Part shown: positions 1-10,400 of the stretch, in pieces
How positions within the stretch are numbered: position 1 is the stretch's first letter
Layout of the letters: each line of letters opens with the position of its first letter
DNA from: Niastella populi
GTDB lineage: Bacteria; Bacteroidota; Bacteroidia; Chitinophagales; Chitinophagaceae
Assembly (NCBI RefSeq): GCF_002078015.1
Contig: NZ_LWBP01000001.1
Location: 248,001-312,000, forward strand
Direction: 5' to 3'
Length of the DNA: 64,000 bases
Program-made: the position numbers and the translations under genes
Notes under the pieces: model-generated
Seen by the model: only the letters and a program-made list of their open reading frames with translations
What the model was told of the DNA's origin: nothing
Database searches by the model: none

Positions 1-525
1 TTTTATGCGTTGCGCCGCCCAGTCGGCCGAGATCTTGCTGGTAGGGATACCCCAAACTTTTTCGGTGTATGACTTAAAGAAGATCTCAAAAAGCAGCCGG
101 CCGAAATTGTTCACTACCCAGTCTTCAAAGCTAACCGGGTTTTTCACCGGGAACATCTTTGCTTTGAGATAGCTCAGGAAACAGCGCAGTGAAGTAATGG
201 GGCCCAGTTTGGTGATGACTTCAGAAAGCGCGAGCGGGTAGCTAAAAAAATTATGGTTATAGTAGATGCTGGAGCTGCGTTTGCATTTTATAAGGTCGGG
301 GCCAAGGATCTCGTGCCAGAAAGCATTTACTTCGGCCGATTTGGAGAAAAAGCGATGGCCGCCTATATCGAACAGGAAACCTTTGTATTTTTCGGTTCTT
401 GAAATGCCGCCTACCATGTGAGGATGGGCTTCAAAGACAACGACCTCGTGCCCGCTTTTAGCAAGAAGATAAGCAGCAGTCAACCCTGCAGGACCGGCGC
501 CGATAACACCAACTTTCATTTTCAT
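1..525 (-). CDS. FAD/NAD(P)-binding oxidoreductase, protoporphyrinogen-oxidase or UDP-galactopyranose-mutase-like (C-terminus beyond window)
   Basis: The first 175 codons are visible and run out of the left edge. The N-terminus carries a dinucleotide-binding GxGxxG fingerprint (residues 9-14, GAGPAG) right after a beta strand, then the second FAD motif (GGISRT, about 39-44) and an IGGHRFF segment. Near the edge is a VWGIP...WAAQRI stretch typical of the amine-oxidase-like FAD family found beside glycan and carotenoid genes. The predicted role is a flavin-dependent redox step on a lipid or sugar. The start at 525 was chosen because the GxGxxG strand follows at once, and the downstream ATG at 519 would shorten it only by two residues. 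It diverges from the Rhs operon at 1006. The exact substrate cannot be told from this part; phytoene-desaturase-like is an alternative. Confidence 0.8.
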   Translation of the reverse strand, partial: MKMKVGVIGAGPAGLTAAYLLAKSGHEVVVFEAHPHMVGGISRTEKYKGFLFDIGGHRFFSKSAEVNAFWHEILGPDLIKCKRSSSIYYNHNFFSYPLALSEVITKLGPITSLRCFLSYLKAKMFPVKNPVSFEDWVVNNFGRLLFEIFFKSYTEKVWGIPTSKISADWAAQRIK

Positions 526-599
526 ATTTGTTTTGGAACTAACTGATTATCATTTCTTAATGACACCGGTCGAAGGATGTGCTAATGTAATCAGGGCAC

Positions 600-607
600 C
601 AAATATA
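600..607 (-). promoter_or_regulatory. Candidate Bacteroidota -7 element for the oxidoreductase gene
   Basis: CAAATATA on the plus strand reads TATATTTG on the minus strand, matching the TAnnTTTG consensus, 75 bases before the start at 525. No clear -33 TTG box lies at the usual spacing, so the call is tentative. Confidence 0.35.
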
Positions 608-733
608 GATTATTTTTTGGATAGGGGGAAGTGGGTGGTTTTAGGGCCAGGCGCCGGTGTAATAACTGCGGAATTGCCGAAAATGTTTTGCTGATGCGGA
701 TTGCTGCATTGATCGATGCACAAAAAAAATGTA

Positions 734-763
734 ATGAGTATAGATAGAAAAAGATATACTCAT
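734..763. promoter_or_regulatory. Perfect 9-bp inverted repeat (operator or hairpin candidate)
   Basis: ATGAGTATA (734-742) and TATACTCAT (755-763) are perfect reverse complements with a 12-base spacer, in the control region of the Rhs operon. No T-run follows, so a protein-binding site or mRNA leader hairpin is more likely than a terminator. Confidence 0.4.
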
Positions 764-779
764 GGGTGTTAGGCACGTG

Positions 780-806
780 AACATTAATTAATATGCGATT
801 AATGTT
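780..806. promoter_or_regulatory. Second perfect 9-bp inverted repeat
   Basis: AACATTAAT (780-788) and ATTAATGTT (798-806) are perfect reverse complements with a 9-base spacer. The centre lies about 45 bases from the centre of the first dyad. The sequence is AT-rich, so chance is possible, but two perfect dyads close together suggest a regulator site. Confidence 0.4.
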
Positions 807-1005
807 TGAATTATATTTTTTTCTATTTTTACAACTCGTACAAATGTATAAGGCACAATAATAAAATGATGCACTTCAATTGCACTTCTTGTTGACAATG
901 TACCACTGTCGCCTTTACAATTAATATAAAACCACGAAAGCCATTTACTGGGCGTTTGAAAAAGCGTCCCAGGCATTTTATTGACCTTAAACCCCTAAAC
1001 CCGGC

Positions 1006-3261
1006 ATGGTACACAGTTACCCATGTTATAGATATCTTATTGCCTGTTGTAGCCTGCTCCTGCTGCATGCATGCACGGCCATAACATATGGCCAGTTGCC
1101 GGCCGGTAAACTCCATTCCGGTATTCCCGATAGTATTCCCATTCCTGAAAAAGATACTTTAAAAAAGCAGTTAACCTTTGCCGGAAGCCGGCTCTTAAAA
1201 AGAACAAAAGATTCGTTGAAGAATGTAATTGAAGTAGACGTAAATAATCCTTTCGACAAATTATTTATAACCCGTCCGGCATTCCGGTTGAATGGGGGGA
1301 TGATAGGTTATGTTGGCAATTACAGGTCGATCATAGACACGCCGTATGCCGAAAAAGGAATTATACAACATAATATAACGGGCCGCTGGGATATTACCCT
1401 AGCCAATATCTTCCCGTTACAGATCAATTACCGGGTGCGGCAAAGCAATTCTTCTTTCTTCAGGAACATTTACGATGTGCAGGCTTCGTTCAACCAGGCC
1501 GCTTTTCAAAACAGTATAAAAAGTTCCCTTCGTACAAGAATGCTGGCCCTGGCGCCCACGATAAAAGACACCCTGTTGGAGAAGTTGTATACGTTGAAAC
1601 AGGCCGATCTTACCGGTTTGGCGAATCAATTGAAAACGATCTTCAGCGAACAGAAACTGATAGCGGCCAATGAAACGCTGAAGGTACCAAAGCTAACCTG
1701 GGATAACAGTTTGCCCGACAGTTTAAATCTCAGTCGCGAAGATTCTTTCAAAAGGAAAGCAACGGATTTTCTCAATCAATATGCTGATACCAAAAAGCGG
1801 TATGATTCATTGCATGCACAGGTTGATTCATTAAAAGACAAATATGAGGCAAACCTCAAAAAGGTAAAGCAGTACCAACAGATGATCAATGGCGACTGGA
1901 GCCAGCTGCAGTCGGTGCGCGCCTGGAAAAATAAATTCCGGGAATACGGAATGGATAACATGGAAGTACCGGCAAAATACCGCTGGCTGCTGGGTATCCG
2001 CAACTTCAGTTTAGGCCGCAGCCCGGTCAACTACAGCGAACTAACCGCCAAAAACGTCAGCATAAACGGCATTAACGTGGAGTATAATAGCTGGTATTAC
2101 TTTGCTTTAACGGCCGGTTCGGTAAATTACCGTTTCCGCGATTTCGTGGTAGCGAACAAAAACAGGAAGCCGCAGTACCTGGCCATGGTGCGTGCGGGTA
2201 TCGGCAGGCTCGAAAAAGATTTTTTCATCCTGTCGGCATTCAAAGGACAAAAGCAATTGTTTGCCACCGGCGCCGCGGTCAATTCAACCATACATATAAC
2301 CGGTTTCAGCGCAGAAAGCCGCTGGGCTATAAACAGAACAACCTGGTTAACCGCTGAAGTTGCCAAGTCCATTACACCCGATTACCGGAACAATCCTTCA
2401 CTGGGCGGTAACAAATTCGTGCTGAAGGATAAGAATAACCAGGCGATAGCCTTGCGTTTGAATTCCACCATCCCGCTTACCCGGTCGCGGGTGGAAGCGT
2501 TCTTTAAACAAACGGGCGCCAACTACCAGTCGTTCGGCAGTTATACTACCAATTCGGCCATGGAAAGCTGGTATATAAAGGCCGATCAAAACCTTTTTAA
2601 ACGACAATTACGTATTGCCGGTTCATTACGCAAAAATGAATTTTCAAATCCTTTCCTGGTACAGGATTATAAAAGCAATACGGTTTTTAAAAGCCTCAGC
2701 GCAACGGTACGGGTACGCCGGTGGCCGGTTGTTACGGTTGGCTATCAGCCCATGTCGCAATACACCAAAGTAGATGAGGTGGTTATCGAGAACCGCTTTC
2801 AAACGGTTAACGCTACACTGTTTCATTTGTACCCGGTGCGCCAGTTGAAGATGGCCACTACCATAATGGTAAACAAATTTTATAATAACCAGGCCGATAC
2901 CGGTTTCCTGTATTATAATGCCACCAACAGCTATTTCACCCAGACATTCTATTTTAAAACATTCACCGCCAATGCGGGCATTTCCTTTACCAAAAACAGC
3001 AACTATACCTTACAGGTAATGGATGGCGGTATACAACCCAATATTCCCAGGTTCGGTACCATCGGTTTTGGTATCAGGATCAATAACCTGAACAATACGG
3101 TGATCAAAGCGGGCGGTTATGTATCGGCCAATATCCGGTTGTTCAAACGGGATCTGTTATTTATCAATTACGAGCATGGCTATTTGCCCGGCAATAAACA
3201 TGGGCTCGTTCGGAATGAGATGGGCACTATTCAATTTGTAAAGACTTTTAATTTTCGATAA
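1006..3261 (+). CDS. Predicted outer-membrane beta-barrel-like protein, first gene of the Rhs operon
   Basis: 751 residues. The N-terminus has a hydrophobic export signal (about residues 9-30); a Cys at 23 after LLHA could be a lipobox, or cleavage could follow about residue 30. Residues about 255-295 form a charged coiled-coil-like stretch. The C-terminal half is rich in alternating aromatic and polar strands (for example SWYIKADQNLFKRQLRIAGS), as in porin-type barrels, and it ends in an aromatic-basic FNFR, a common barrel ending. It starts a six-gene operon; the next gene begins one base after its stop. I do not recognise the family by name. Being first in an operon with giant Rhs proteins suggests a role in placing them at the outer membrane, which is inference only. 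Confidence 0.8.
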   Translation: MVHSYPCYRYLIACCSLLLLHACTAITYGQLPAGKLHSGIPDSIPIPEKDTLKKQLTFAGSRLLKRTKDSLKNVIEVDVNNPFDKLFITRPAFRLNGGMIGYVGNYRSIIDTPYAEKGIIQHNITGRWDITLANIFPLQINYRVRQSNSSFFRNIYDVQASFNQAAFQNSIKSSLRTRMLALAPTIKDTLLEKLYTLKQADLTGLANQLKTIFSEQKLIAANETLKVPKLTWDNSLPDSLNLSREDSFKRKATDFLNQYADTKKRYDSLHAQVDSLKDKYEANLKKVKQYQQMINGDWSQLQSVRAWKNKFREYGMDNMEVPAKYRWLLGIRNFSLGRSPVNYSELTAKNVSINGINVEYNSWYYFALTAGSVNYRFRDFVVANKNRKPQYLAMVRAGIGRLEKDFFILSAFKGQKQLFATGAAVNSTIHITGFSAESRWAINRTTWLTAEVAKSITPDYRNNPSLGGNKFVLKDKNNQAIALRLNSTIPLTRSRVEAFFKQTGANYQSFGSYTTNSAMESWYIKADQNLFKRQLRIAGSLRKNEFSNPFLVQDYKSNTVFKSLSATVRVRRWPVVTVGYQPMSQYTKVDEVVIENRFQTVNATLFHLYPVRQLKMATTIMVNKFYNNQADTGFLYYNATNSYFTQTFYFKTFTANAGISFTKNSNYTLQVMDGGIQPNIPRFGTIGFGIRINNLNNTVIKAGGYVSANIRLFKRDLLFINYEHGYLPGNKHGLVRNEMGTIQFVKTFNFR

Positions 3262-3262
3262 A

Positions 3263-4381
3263 ATGAAGATGAAACTAAAACTATTGCTAATTACCGGTTT
3301 GCTGATGGGGTGGGGCCTGCAGGCGCAGGTTGTTGTATCCTTACAACTGCCTCCATTGGGCCTTACCATAAAACCGCAGTTATGGAATATGTCGTTGATC
3401 AATACAACAGGCGCTGCCATGACGGTGGAACTGCAAATGGTAATGACGGATGCCGGAACCGGTCAAACCGTATTGAGCGCTGCCACGCCCACCTTCCTGT
3501 TGCCTTCCGGGGCCAAAGTGATCAATGCAGCTGCAGTAGCGCCCATCACTTATACAGCAGGCGCCGGATATACCATCGATGCCAGCCCTAATGGGTTTTT
3601 ACCGGTAGGGGTGTTTAATATATGTTATACTATTACGCGGTGGACGAACGACATTTCCGAACAGATAGCCGATGAATGTATAACCGCGGAGGTGGAACCA
3701 ATTAGTCCGCCCCAACTGGTACAACCGGCCGACAGCGATCTTGTGCTGCCGCGCCGCCCTTTCTTTACCTGGCTGCCGCCAACGCCTTATAATTCTTTCA
3801 GTAATTTATTGTACGACTGGGTGCTGGTTGAAGTGTTTCCAACCCAAAGTGCCGCGGATGCCATTCAGCAGAACATACCGGTGCTGTTGCAATCGAATAT
3901 TTCATTTACCAGCCTGCAATACCCGTTATCGATGCCGGAGCTCGATACTAATAAACTCTATGCATGGCGGGTTACGGCGAAGAATAATTTGTCGCCCATT
4001 GCCAACAGCGAAGTGTGGAGTTTCAGCATGCAAAAATTCACCAGCGATACTGTGCAGGCGCCCAATAAAGGGTATTATGCGCAATTGCGCCGGGAACAGG
4101 ATGCTTCTTATGTTATTACTGGCGGCCTGCTGCGGTTTGTATACCGGCATGAAATAAACAGTAGTTCGGTGAAGGTGAAAATAACCGATATCAACCATAC
4201 GGCTCATCAGGCGGTACAACTTGATTCAGCAAATATTTCAGTAAAGTATGGCGTCAATTATGTAGACCTCGATCTGACCGGTAAAGGACTGGCCGACCGT
4301 CACCTGTATTTGCTCGATATTGCCAACGACCGCAATGAGCATTTGTACCTCAAATTCGAATACAGACAGCAACAGCAATAA
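3263..4381 (+). CDS. Secreted protein of unknown function with Ig/FN3-like region
   Basis: 372 residues. A classic signal peptide (MKMKLKLLLITGLLMGWGLQAQ) predicts export to the periplasm or surface. The N-terminal part (about 23-145) is strand-rich with LPPLGLTIKPQLWNMSL. The middle (about 150-255) has the PPQLVQPADSDLVLPRRPFFTWLPP pattern and a later W-R-V-x-A motif, resembling fibronectin-type-III-like domains in Bacteroidota surface proteins. It starts one base after the stop of the barrel-like protein, so translation is probably coupled. It most likely belongs to the same envelope assembly as its neighbours. The similarity to TANFOR-type proteins is only a vague impression, and I do not assign a function. 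Confidence 0.75.
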   Translation: MKMKLKLLLITGLLMGWGLQAQVVVSLQLPPLGLTIKPQLWNMSLINTTGAAMTVELQMVMTDAGTGQTVLSAATPTFLLPSGAKVINAAAVAPITYTAGAGYTIDASPNGFLPVGVFNICYTITRWTNDISEQIADECITAEVEPISPPQLVQPADSDLVLPRRPFFTWLPPTPYNSFSNLLYDWVLVEVFPTQSAADAIQQNIPVLLQSNISFTSLQYPLSMPELDTNKLYAWRVTAKNNLSPIANSEVWSFSMQKFTSDTVQAPNKGYYAQLRREQDASYVITGGLLRFVYRHEINSSSVKVKITDINHTAHQAVQLDSANISVKYGVNYVDLDLTGKGLADRHLYLLDIANDRNEHLYLKFEYRQQQQ

Positions 4382-4414
4382 CATCGGATCATAACAGTAG
4401 AAAATAAATTAATA

Positions 4415-7400
4415 ATGTTACAGACATTAGCCCGTAAGCCTAAATCTATTGCCTGGTTTTTCGTAATCCTGTTCTATCTGCAACTGGTATTGATACCGGT
4501 TGTAACCAGGGCAAATGCAAGGCCGTTACCAAAAACTATTCAGTCTTATAAGACCGGCCAGCTGTTCGATAAAAACGAAAACAGCAAAGCGCAGGAAGAA
4601 CCGGCAATAAACCGGCAGGCCGTTGAGTTGAAAAATCCGGCCCATGTAAAAGGCATTGCCACCACCGGTCCTACACAACCCGAGATGCAAAGCTTCCAAT
4701 CGGTGAATGGGAACAACCTGGTTGATCCGTTTTCAGGTGATTTTTCCTATAATATTCCTTTATTGGATGTGGGCGGTTACCCGGTGAACCTGCATTATCA
4801 GAGCGGGATCACTATGGACCAGGAAGCTAGTTGGGTAGGGCTGGGCTGGAATATCAACCCCGGTGTTATTTCCCGAAATATGCGCGGGCTGCCCGATGAT
4901 TTCAAAGGCGGAGCAAATGCAGACGAGGTAACTAAAACCGTTAGTGTTAAACCTAACCGTACCATCGGGGGCAACTTCGGTGCCGGTGTGAACCTCGAAG
5001 TTTTTGGAGCGCCCATTCCCATTGGGGTAGACCGGTCATACGGCATCTTTCATAATACGTATAAAGGTTGGGGGCTCGAGAAAGAAACGCATGTAAGCAT
5101 CAGTGTGGGTACGGGATCGCAGGGCGAATTGACCGGCGGCCTGTCCATCACCAGCAATTCCCAGAACGGAACAGATATTAGTCCATCAATGGGCTTTACC
5201 ATGGGCAGCAGGGAATCCCAATTGCAGGGCGGTATAACTATTGGTACCAATTACAATTCCCGCACCGGCATTCAGAACCTGCAGATCAGCGGTGAATTGA
5301 AACGGGCTGACGACGGTAGCAGGAAACAAAAATTTGATCCGGGCATTGGACGATTCAGTTCCAATATTTCATTCTCGAAGCCATCTTACACACCTACCAT
5401 CAGGATACCTTATACCTCACAGGGGTTTTCTTACCGGGCTAAGGCAGGAGGTCAGGCTCAGGGTTTTTATACTGGTAGTTTATTTGTACAGGGGTACATT
5501 TCCGAACAAAAAGTGGAAACAAAGACCCGTACCATGCCTGCTTATGGTTATATGTATTATGAAAAAGCAGGCAGCGATCAAAATGTATTATTAGATTATA
5601 ACAGGGAAAAAGACATTTCCTGGAGTGAAAGCTCACCACACATTGCTATACCTATATATACTTACGATACATGGTCGATAAGCGGAGAAGGTACCGGGGG
5701 TATGTTCCGGCCTTTCCGAAGTGATATCGGATTTGTGTTCGATCATAAAATGACGACAAAAAGCGATAACGACAATATTGGAATGAATGTAGGATTTGGA
5801 AGTATTTTAAAAGCGGGCGTTGACTATAACCTGGTAAACAATGTTACAAGTACCAATGCATGGATTGGCGATAACCGGCTCGTGGATGTAATAAAATTCA
5901 GAGAAGCAGATACTACGTACGAGAATGTATATTTCAAAAATCCCGGTGAAAAAGTTGCGGTTGACAAAACATATCAACAGGCGCTGGGTGGAGATAACCT
6001 GATGCGTGTGGAACTGGCAGCGGGCAATAGGAATAATTCCCTGGTTACGGCCACACGTAATATGTTGTTGTTTAAAAACGCCCGGGTAACCGGTAAACAA
6101 CCGTTCAACCTGAATACGGTTCGTAAACAAAGAGATAAACGCAGCCAGGTTATAACTTATCTAAATGCAGAGGAAGCTGAAGTGGCTGCGCTTGATAAAC
6201 AGATAAAATGGTACCACATTAATTCATATCCTGTCAGTGGCTGCGGTTATCAGTATATTAACCGGAATGAAGGAGAGCGCAAACCCCATCATCTTTCAGA
6301 GATTACGGTGCTGAACCCCGATGGCCGGCGGTATGTATATGGCATTCCGGTATATAATAAGTCGCAGGTTGAAATCACTATGGCGACCAGTAAAGACAAT
6401 GGAAACAATTCGACTGCACTTGTTAAATACAGCAGTAAGGATAAGTCAGTAAACAACAACCAGGGAAAAGATGGCTTTTTTAATGAAGAACAAACGCCGG
6501 CTTATTCGCACTCCTTTTTATTGTCAGGCATTTTGTCGGGTGATTATGTCGATCTCACTGGTGATGGAATTACCGAAGATGACAATGGCGATGCGGTGAA
6601 ATTTAATTACAGCCAGGCCTATAGTTTAAACTCCCCTTATAGATGGCGGGCGCCGTATCAACCGGATTCGGCTTCCTATAACGAAGGGTTAAAGACCGAT
6701 AACCGCGACGATAAAGGCAGTTTTACCTATGGAGAACGTGAAGTGTGGTACCTGAATTCAATTGAATCAAAAACCATGATCGCCACTTTTGTATTGGATG
6801 CGGATCGCAAAGACGGATATGGGGTGATTGGCGAGGATGGTGGACAAAACGCCGGCCAAAAATTGTATAAGCTCAAAGAAGTTAACCTGTATACAAAGGC
6901 CGATTTTTTAAAACACGGAACAAATGCCCGTCCAATAAAAACGGTGCATTTTGAATATAACTATGAGTTGTGTAAAAAGAATCCTGGTTCACTAACCGAT
7001 AGTGGTAAACTCACCCTGAAGAAGGTTTGGTTCACATACAATAAGAATGGAAAAGGGCAGCGCAACCCCTATATTTTTACCTACAATGCCAAAAACCCTG
7101 ATTTCTCTCAAAGGTCGGTTGACCGGTGGGGTAATTATAAAGACCCGGTCCATAATCCGGGTAATGGCACGGCAATGACCAATGCCGATTATCCATATAC
7201 CCTTCAAACAGGGGTAAAAAACTGGGATGCAGACGCTGCAGCCAATAACGCTGCTCCCTGGACATTGTCAGAGATCAAACTGCCCTCAGGTGGAAGAATG
7301 AAGGTTACCTATGAGTCGGATGACTATGCCTATGTGCAGAACAAACGCGCCATGCAATTCTTTTCAATAGCCGGTTTTGCCAACGCTGAAAACAGCACTC

Positions 7401-10400
7401 CACAAGCAGTATTGTATCCCAATAGAACAGCCAATGATGATTATCATGTTGTATTTATAAATGTTTCGGAGCCGGTTAATAATGCAGCGGAAGTAGGGCA
7501 AAAGTACCTTGCCGGTGTAAACCAGTTATTCTTTAAGCTGGCGGTGAATGTGCCAGGCGATAGATGGGGAAGTGGATATGAACTGGTGCCCTGCTATGCA
7601 GAGATTGAAAATTATGGAGTTGCCTCACATATAAATAACAAAACCATCTGGGTAAGGGTTAAAGCTATAAAAAGCCGTCAGGGGCCGTTTGCAACTGCGG
7701 CCATACAGTTTCTGCGGTTGAACCTGCCATCAAAAGCATATCCATGGTCTGAACCCGGCGATAAAATTGATATCCGGGCGGCAGTAGGGATGATGACCTC
7801 AGTATTCAGTGGTGTGGTGAATTTGTTAAAAGAAGCCAATTATGAGAACAAAGCCCGCGGTGACAATCGCTGCCGCAGCGTGATATTGGACAGATCGTTC
7901 GCCCGCCTGGATAATCCCATCTACAGGAAATTCGGCGGTGGATTGCGGGTGAAAAAAGTGGAGGTGTTTGATAGCTGGCATAAGATGACCGGTCAACAGC
8001 AACAGGAAGCAGTGTACGGGCAAACCTATACCTATACAGATACGGTAATGATAGATGGCGTACCCACCGGTATAAGCAGCGGGGTAGCTTCGTACGAACC
8101 AATGATCGGTGCAGATGAGAACCCTTTCCACGTACCTGCCAAAGTATATGCAGAAAAGATGGGTGCTTTGGGGCCTACCGATTACCTGTATGCAGAAGAA
8201 CCATTTGCAGAAACCTTTTTTCCTGGTCCGTCAGTAGGGTATAGCAAGGTACGTGTGCAAACCATTCATAAAGAAAGGAAGTCGGCCAATGGGTTCAGCG
8301 AAACCACCTTTTATACTGCAAAGGATTTCCCAACAATTGTTGAATACACTCCTATAGATAACGATAGCAAAAAATCATACAAGAGCCCAATTAAGAATCC
8401 ATTCTTTTTTGATTCGCGGAATTATGTAACGTTGAGCCAGGGTTTCAAGATAGAATTGAACGATATGCACGGAAAGCCAAGATCACAGGCCAGTTATGGG
8501 CAGAATGATCTGAAAAATCCGATCAGCTATACTTATAATTATTACAAACTGGTGAATGATAACGCTGCTCAGGCAAGGTTGTCTAATCAGGTGGCTATAG
8601 CAGGCAGGGACGGAGTGATAGATACGGAAGCGGAGATGGGTAAGGAAGTGGAAGTGATGATAGATGTACGCGAGCAAAAATCTGTAACTACCAGTGGGAA
8701 TTTAGAAGCTAATCTGGATCTCATTTGGGTGGCGCCGCCAGTCGCTACTCCTGTATTTACGTTCGTACCGCTTTTCAATGGGGAGGCTAACCGCTATCGC
8801 TCGGTAGCTGTGCTGAAGATCGTGAACCGGTATGGAATACTCGATAGTGTTTTACATATAGAGAAAGGCAGCAGGGTAACTACGCGCAACCTGGTATTTG
8901 ACGGAGAAACGGGCGATGCGTTATTATCACAGACCAATAACGAGTTTGATGATCCTGTCTATAATTTCAATTATCCTGCACACTGGGCATATACAGGAAT
9001 GGCGCCTGCATATCTGAACGTTGGTACTGTTTTAAAGAATGTTTTTTTCCGCAAAGGCATTATGTTTTATGCCAATAAGAGCCGGGTGCCGGCTGAACGT
9101 TATTTTGAAAGTGGCGATGAGTTGTTGGTGTACGGTAACGATAAGCGTAATGCTGCCACGGATGATCATTGTGAAGAGGTTTTTTTTCAGTTTGAGAATA
9201 ACCCCCAATACAAGAAGATCTGGGCAATAGATGCATCACGGGGTAAACAGGGGCAAAAAGGTTTTTATTTTATCGATGCAGATGGTCTCCCGTATTCATG
9301 CGATGCGCAGAATATAAAAATAATCCGCTCGGGAAAGCGCAATTTGGCAGGCGTAGCGGTTGGAAGCATTACATCACAGGAAACGCCTGTTCGCCTGGTA
9401 GGTGGTGTGCCAAAGCTGGTATTTGACACCGCCACTCATGTAATTGCTGCCAATGCCGCAAAGTTCAATGACCTGTGGATGGTGGACAGCACTTTGTATT
9501 CAAAAGATACCATGGTCATATCGGGGCGTAGAATGGAATTGAAGCACTATCAGGCAGTTGCTACTGATAATTATGCTATACATGATTATTCTGATGGAAG
9601 TTCCTCCACAGCCTTAGGGCCGGCGCCGGATTTTAAATATTTCGAAGCTTCGGCTTTTGATGCAGGCGCAGGAAATTGGCATGAACAAATTAAGAGCTGG
9701 TTGAAGTTTAATATGAATGGTATTCCACAGGGGGCATTGATAAAGTCGGCTAAATTGTATTTATATGGCCGGCAGGGAGAACTACACGAGAATTACAGGA
9801 ACAGTAATGAATGTTATCTTGAAAGACTGAAGGCCCAATGGCCAAGAGAGATAATGCCTGCCACTAATTATGGCGACGTTTGTTCAGCATACTTTTATGA
9901 TAACGATCATACAACTGTTGATCAGCAAAACAGGATAATGCTGCCTGAAACAACGCAAGATGCAGAGGAGGCCAGAAATGAGGAAGGCAAAGACATTACT
10001 GCCATGGCGCAGGCGATGCTAGATGATTATTACATTTCCAACGGTATTGTTTCACCCGGAATACGGATATCCCTGCTCGATGTAGGGTCTGGGGTAAATA
10101 AATTAAGCCGGTTAACCTATAATTCCGGTAAAACAGCAGAAGAATGTCCGCTGGTTGAATATGATTGCAAACCTTATATCGATATCCAGTATTACGACCC
10201 CTGCGCCGATGGGTCGCATCCTGTTAAACTGGACGGACCGCTTTCTGGGGACGGCGAATCGACCATGATGATGGCAGCAGCAGTGCCGGCGCCTGTAGAT
10301 TATTATTATTGTTTCGATCAGCTTGTTAAAAGTTTTGTTTGCCGGCCGAATATCAATGATACAGCAGTTAACTTCTACCGTTTTGGCATATTGGGCAACT

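Larger units (their letters stand above)
526..1005. other. Divergent intergenic control region
   Basis: About 480 bases separate the minus-strand oxidoreductase from the plus-strand Rhs operon. I see no convincing gene; the short frames here have no recognisable features. It is AT-rich and holds a minus-strand -7-like element and two perfect 9-bp inverted repeats, listed separately. A clear TAnnTTTG element for the plus-strand operon was not found; TAATGTTTG near 799-807 is one base too long. Confidence 0.6.
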
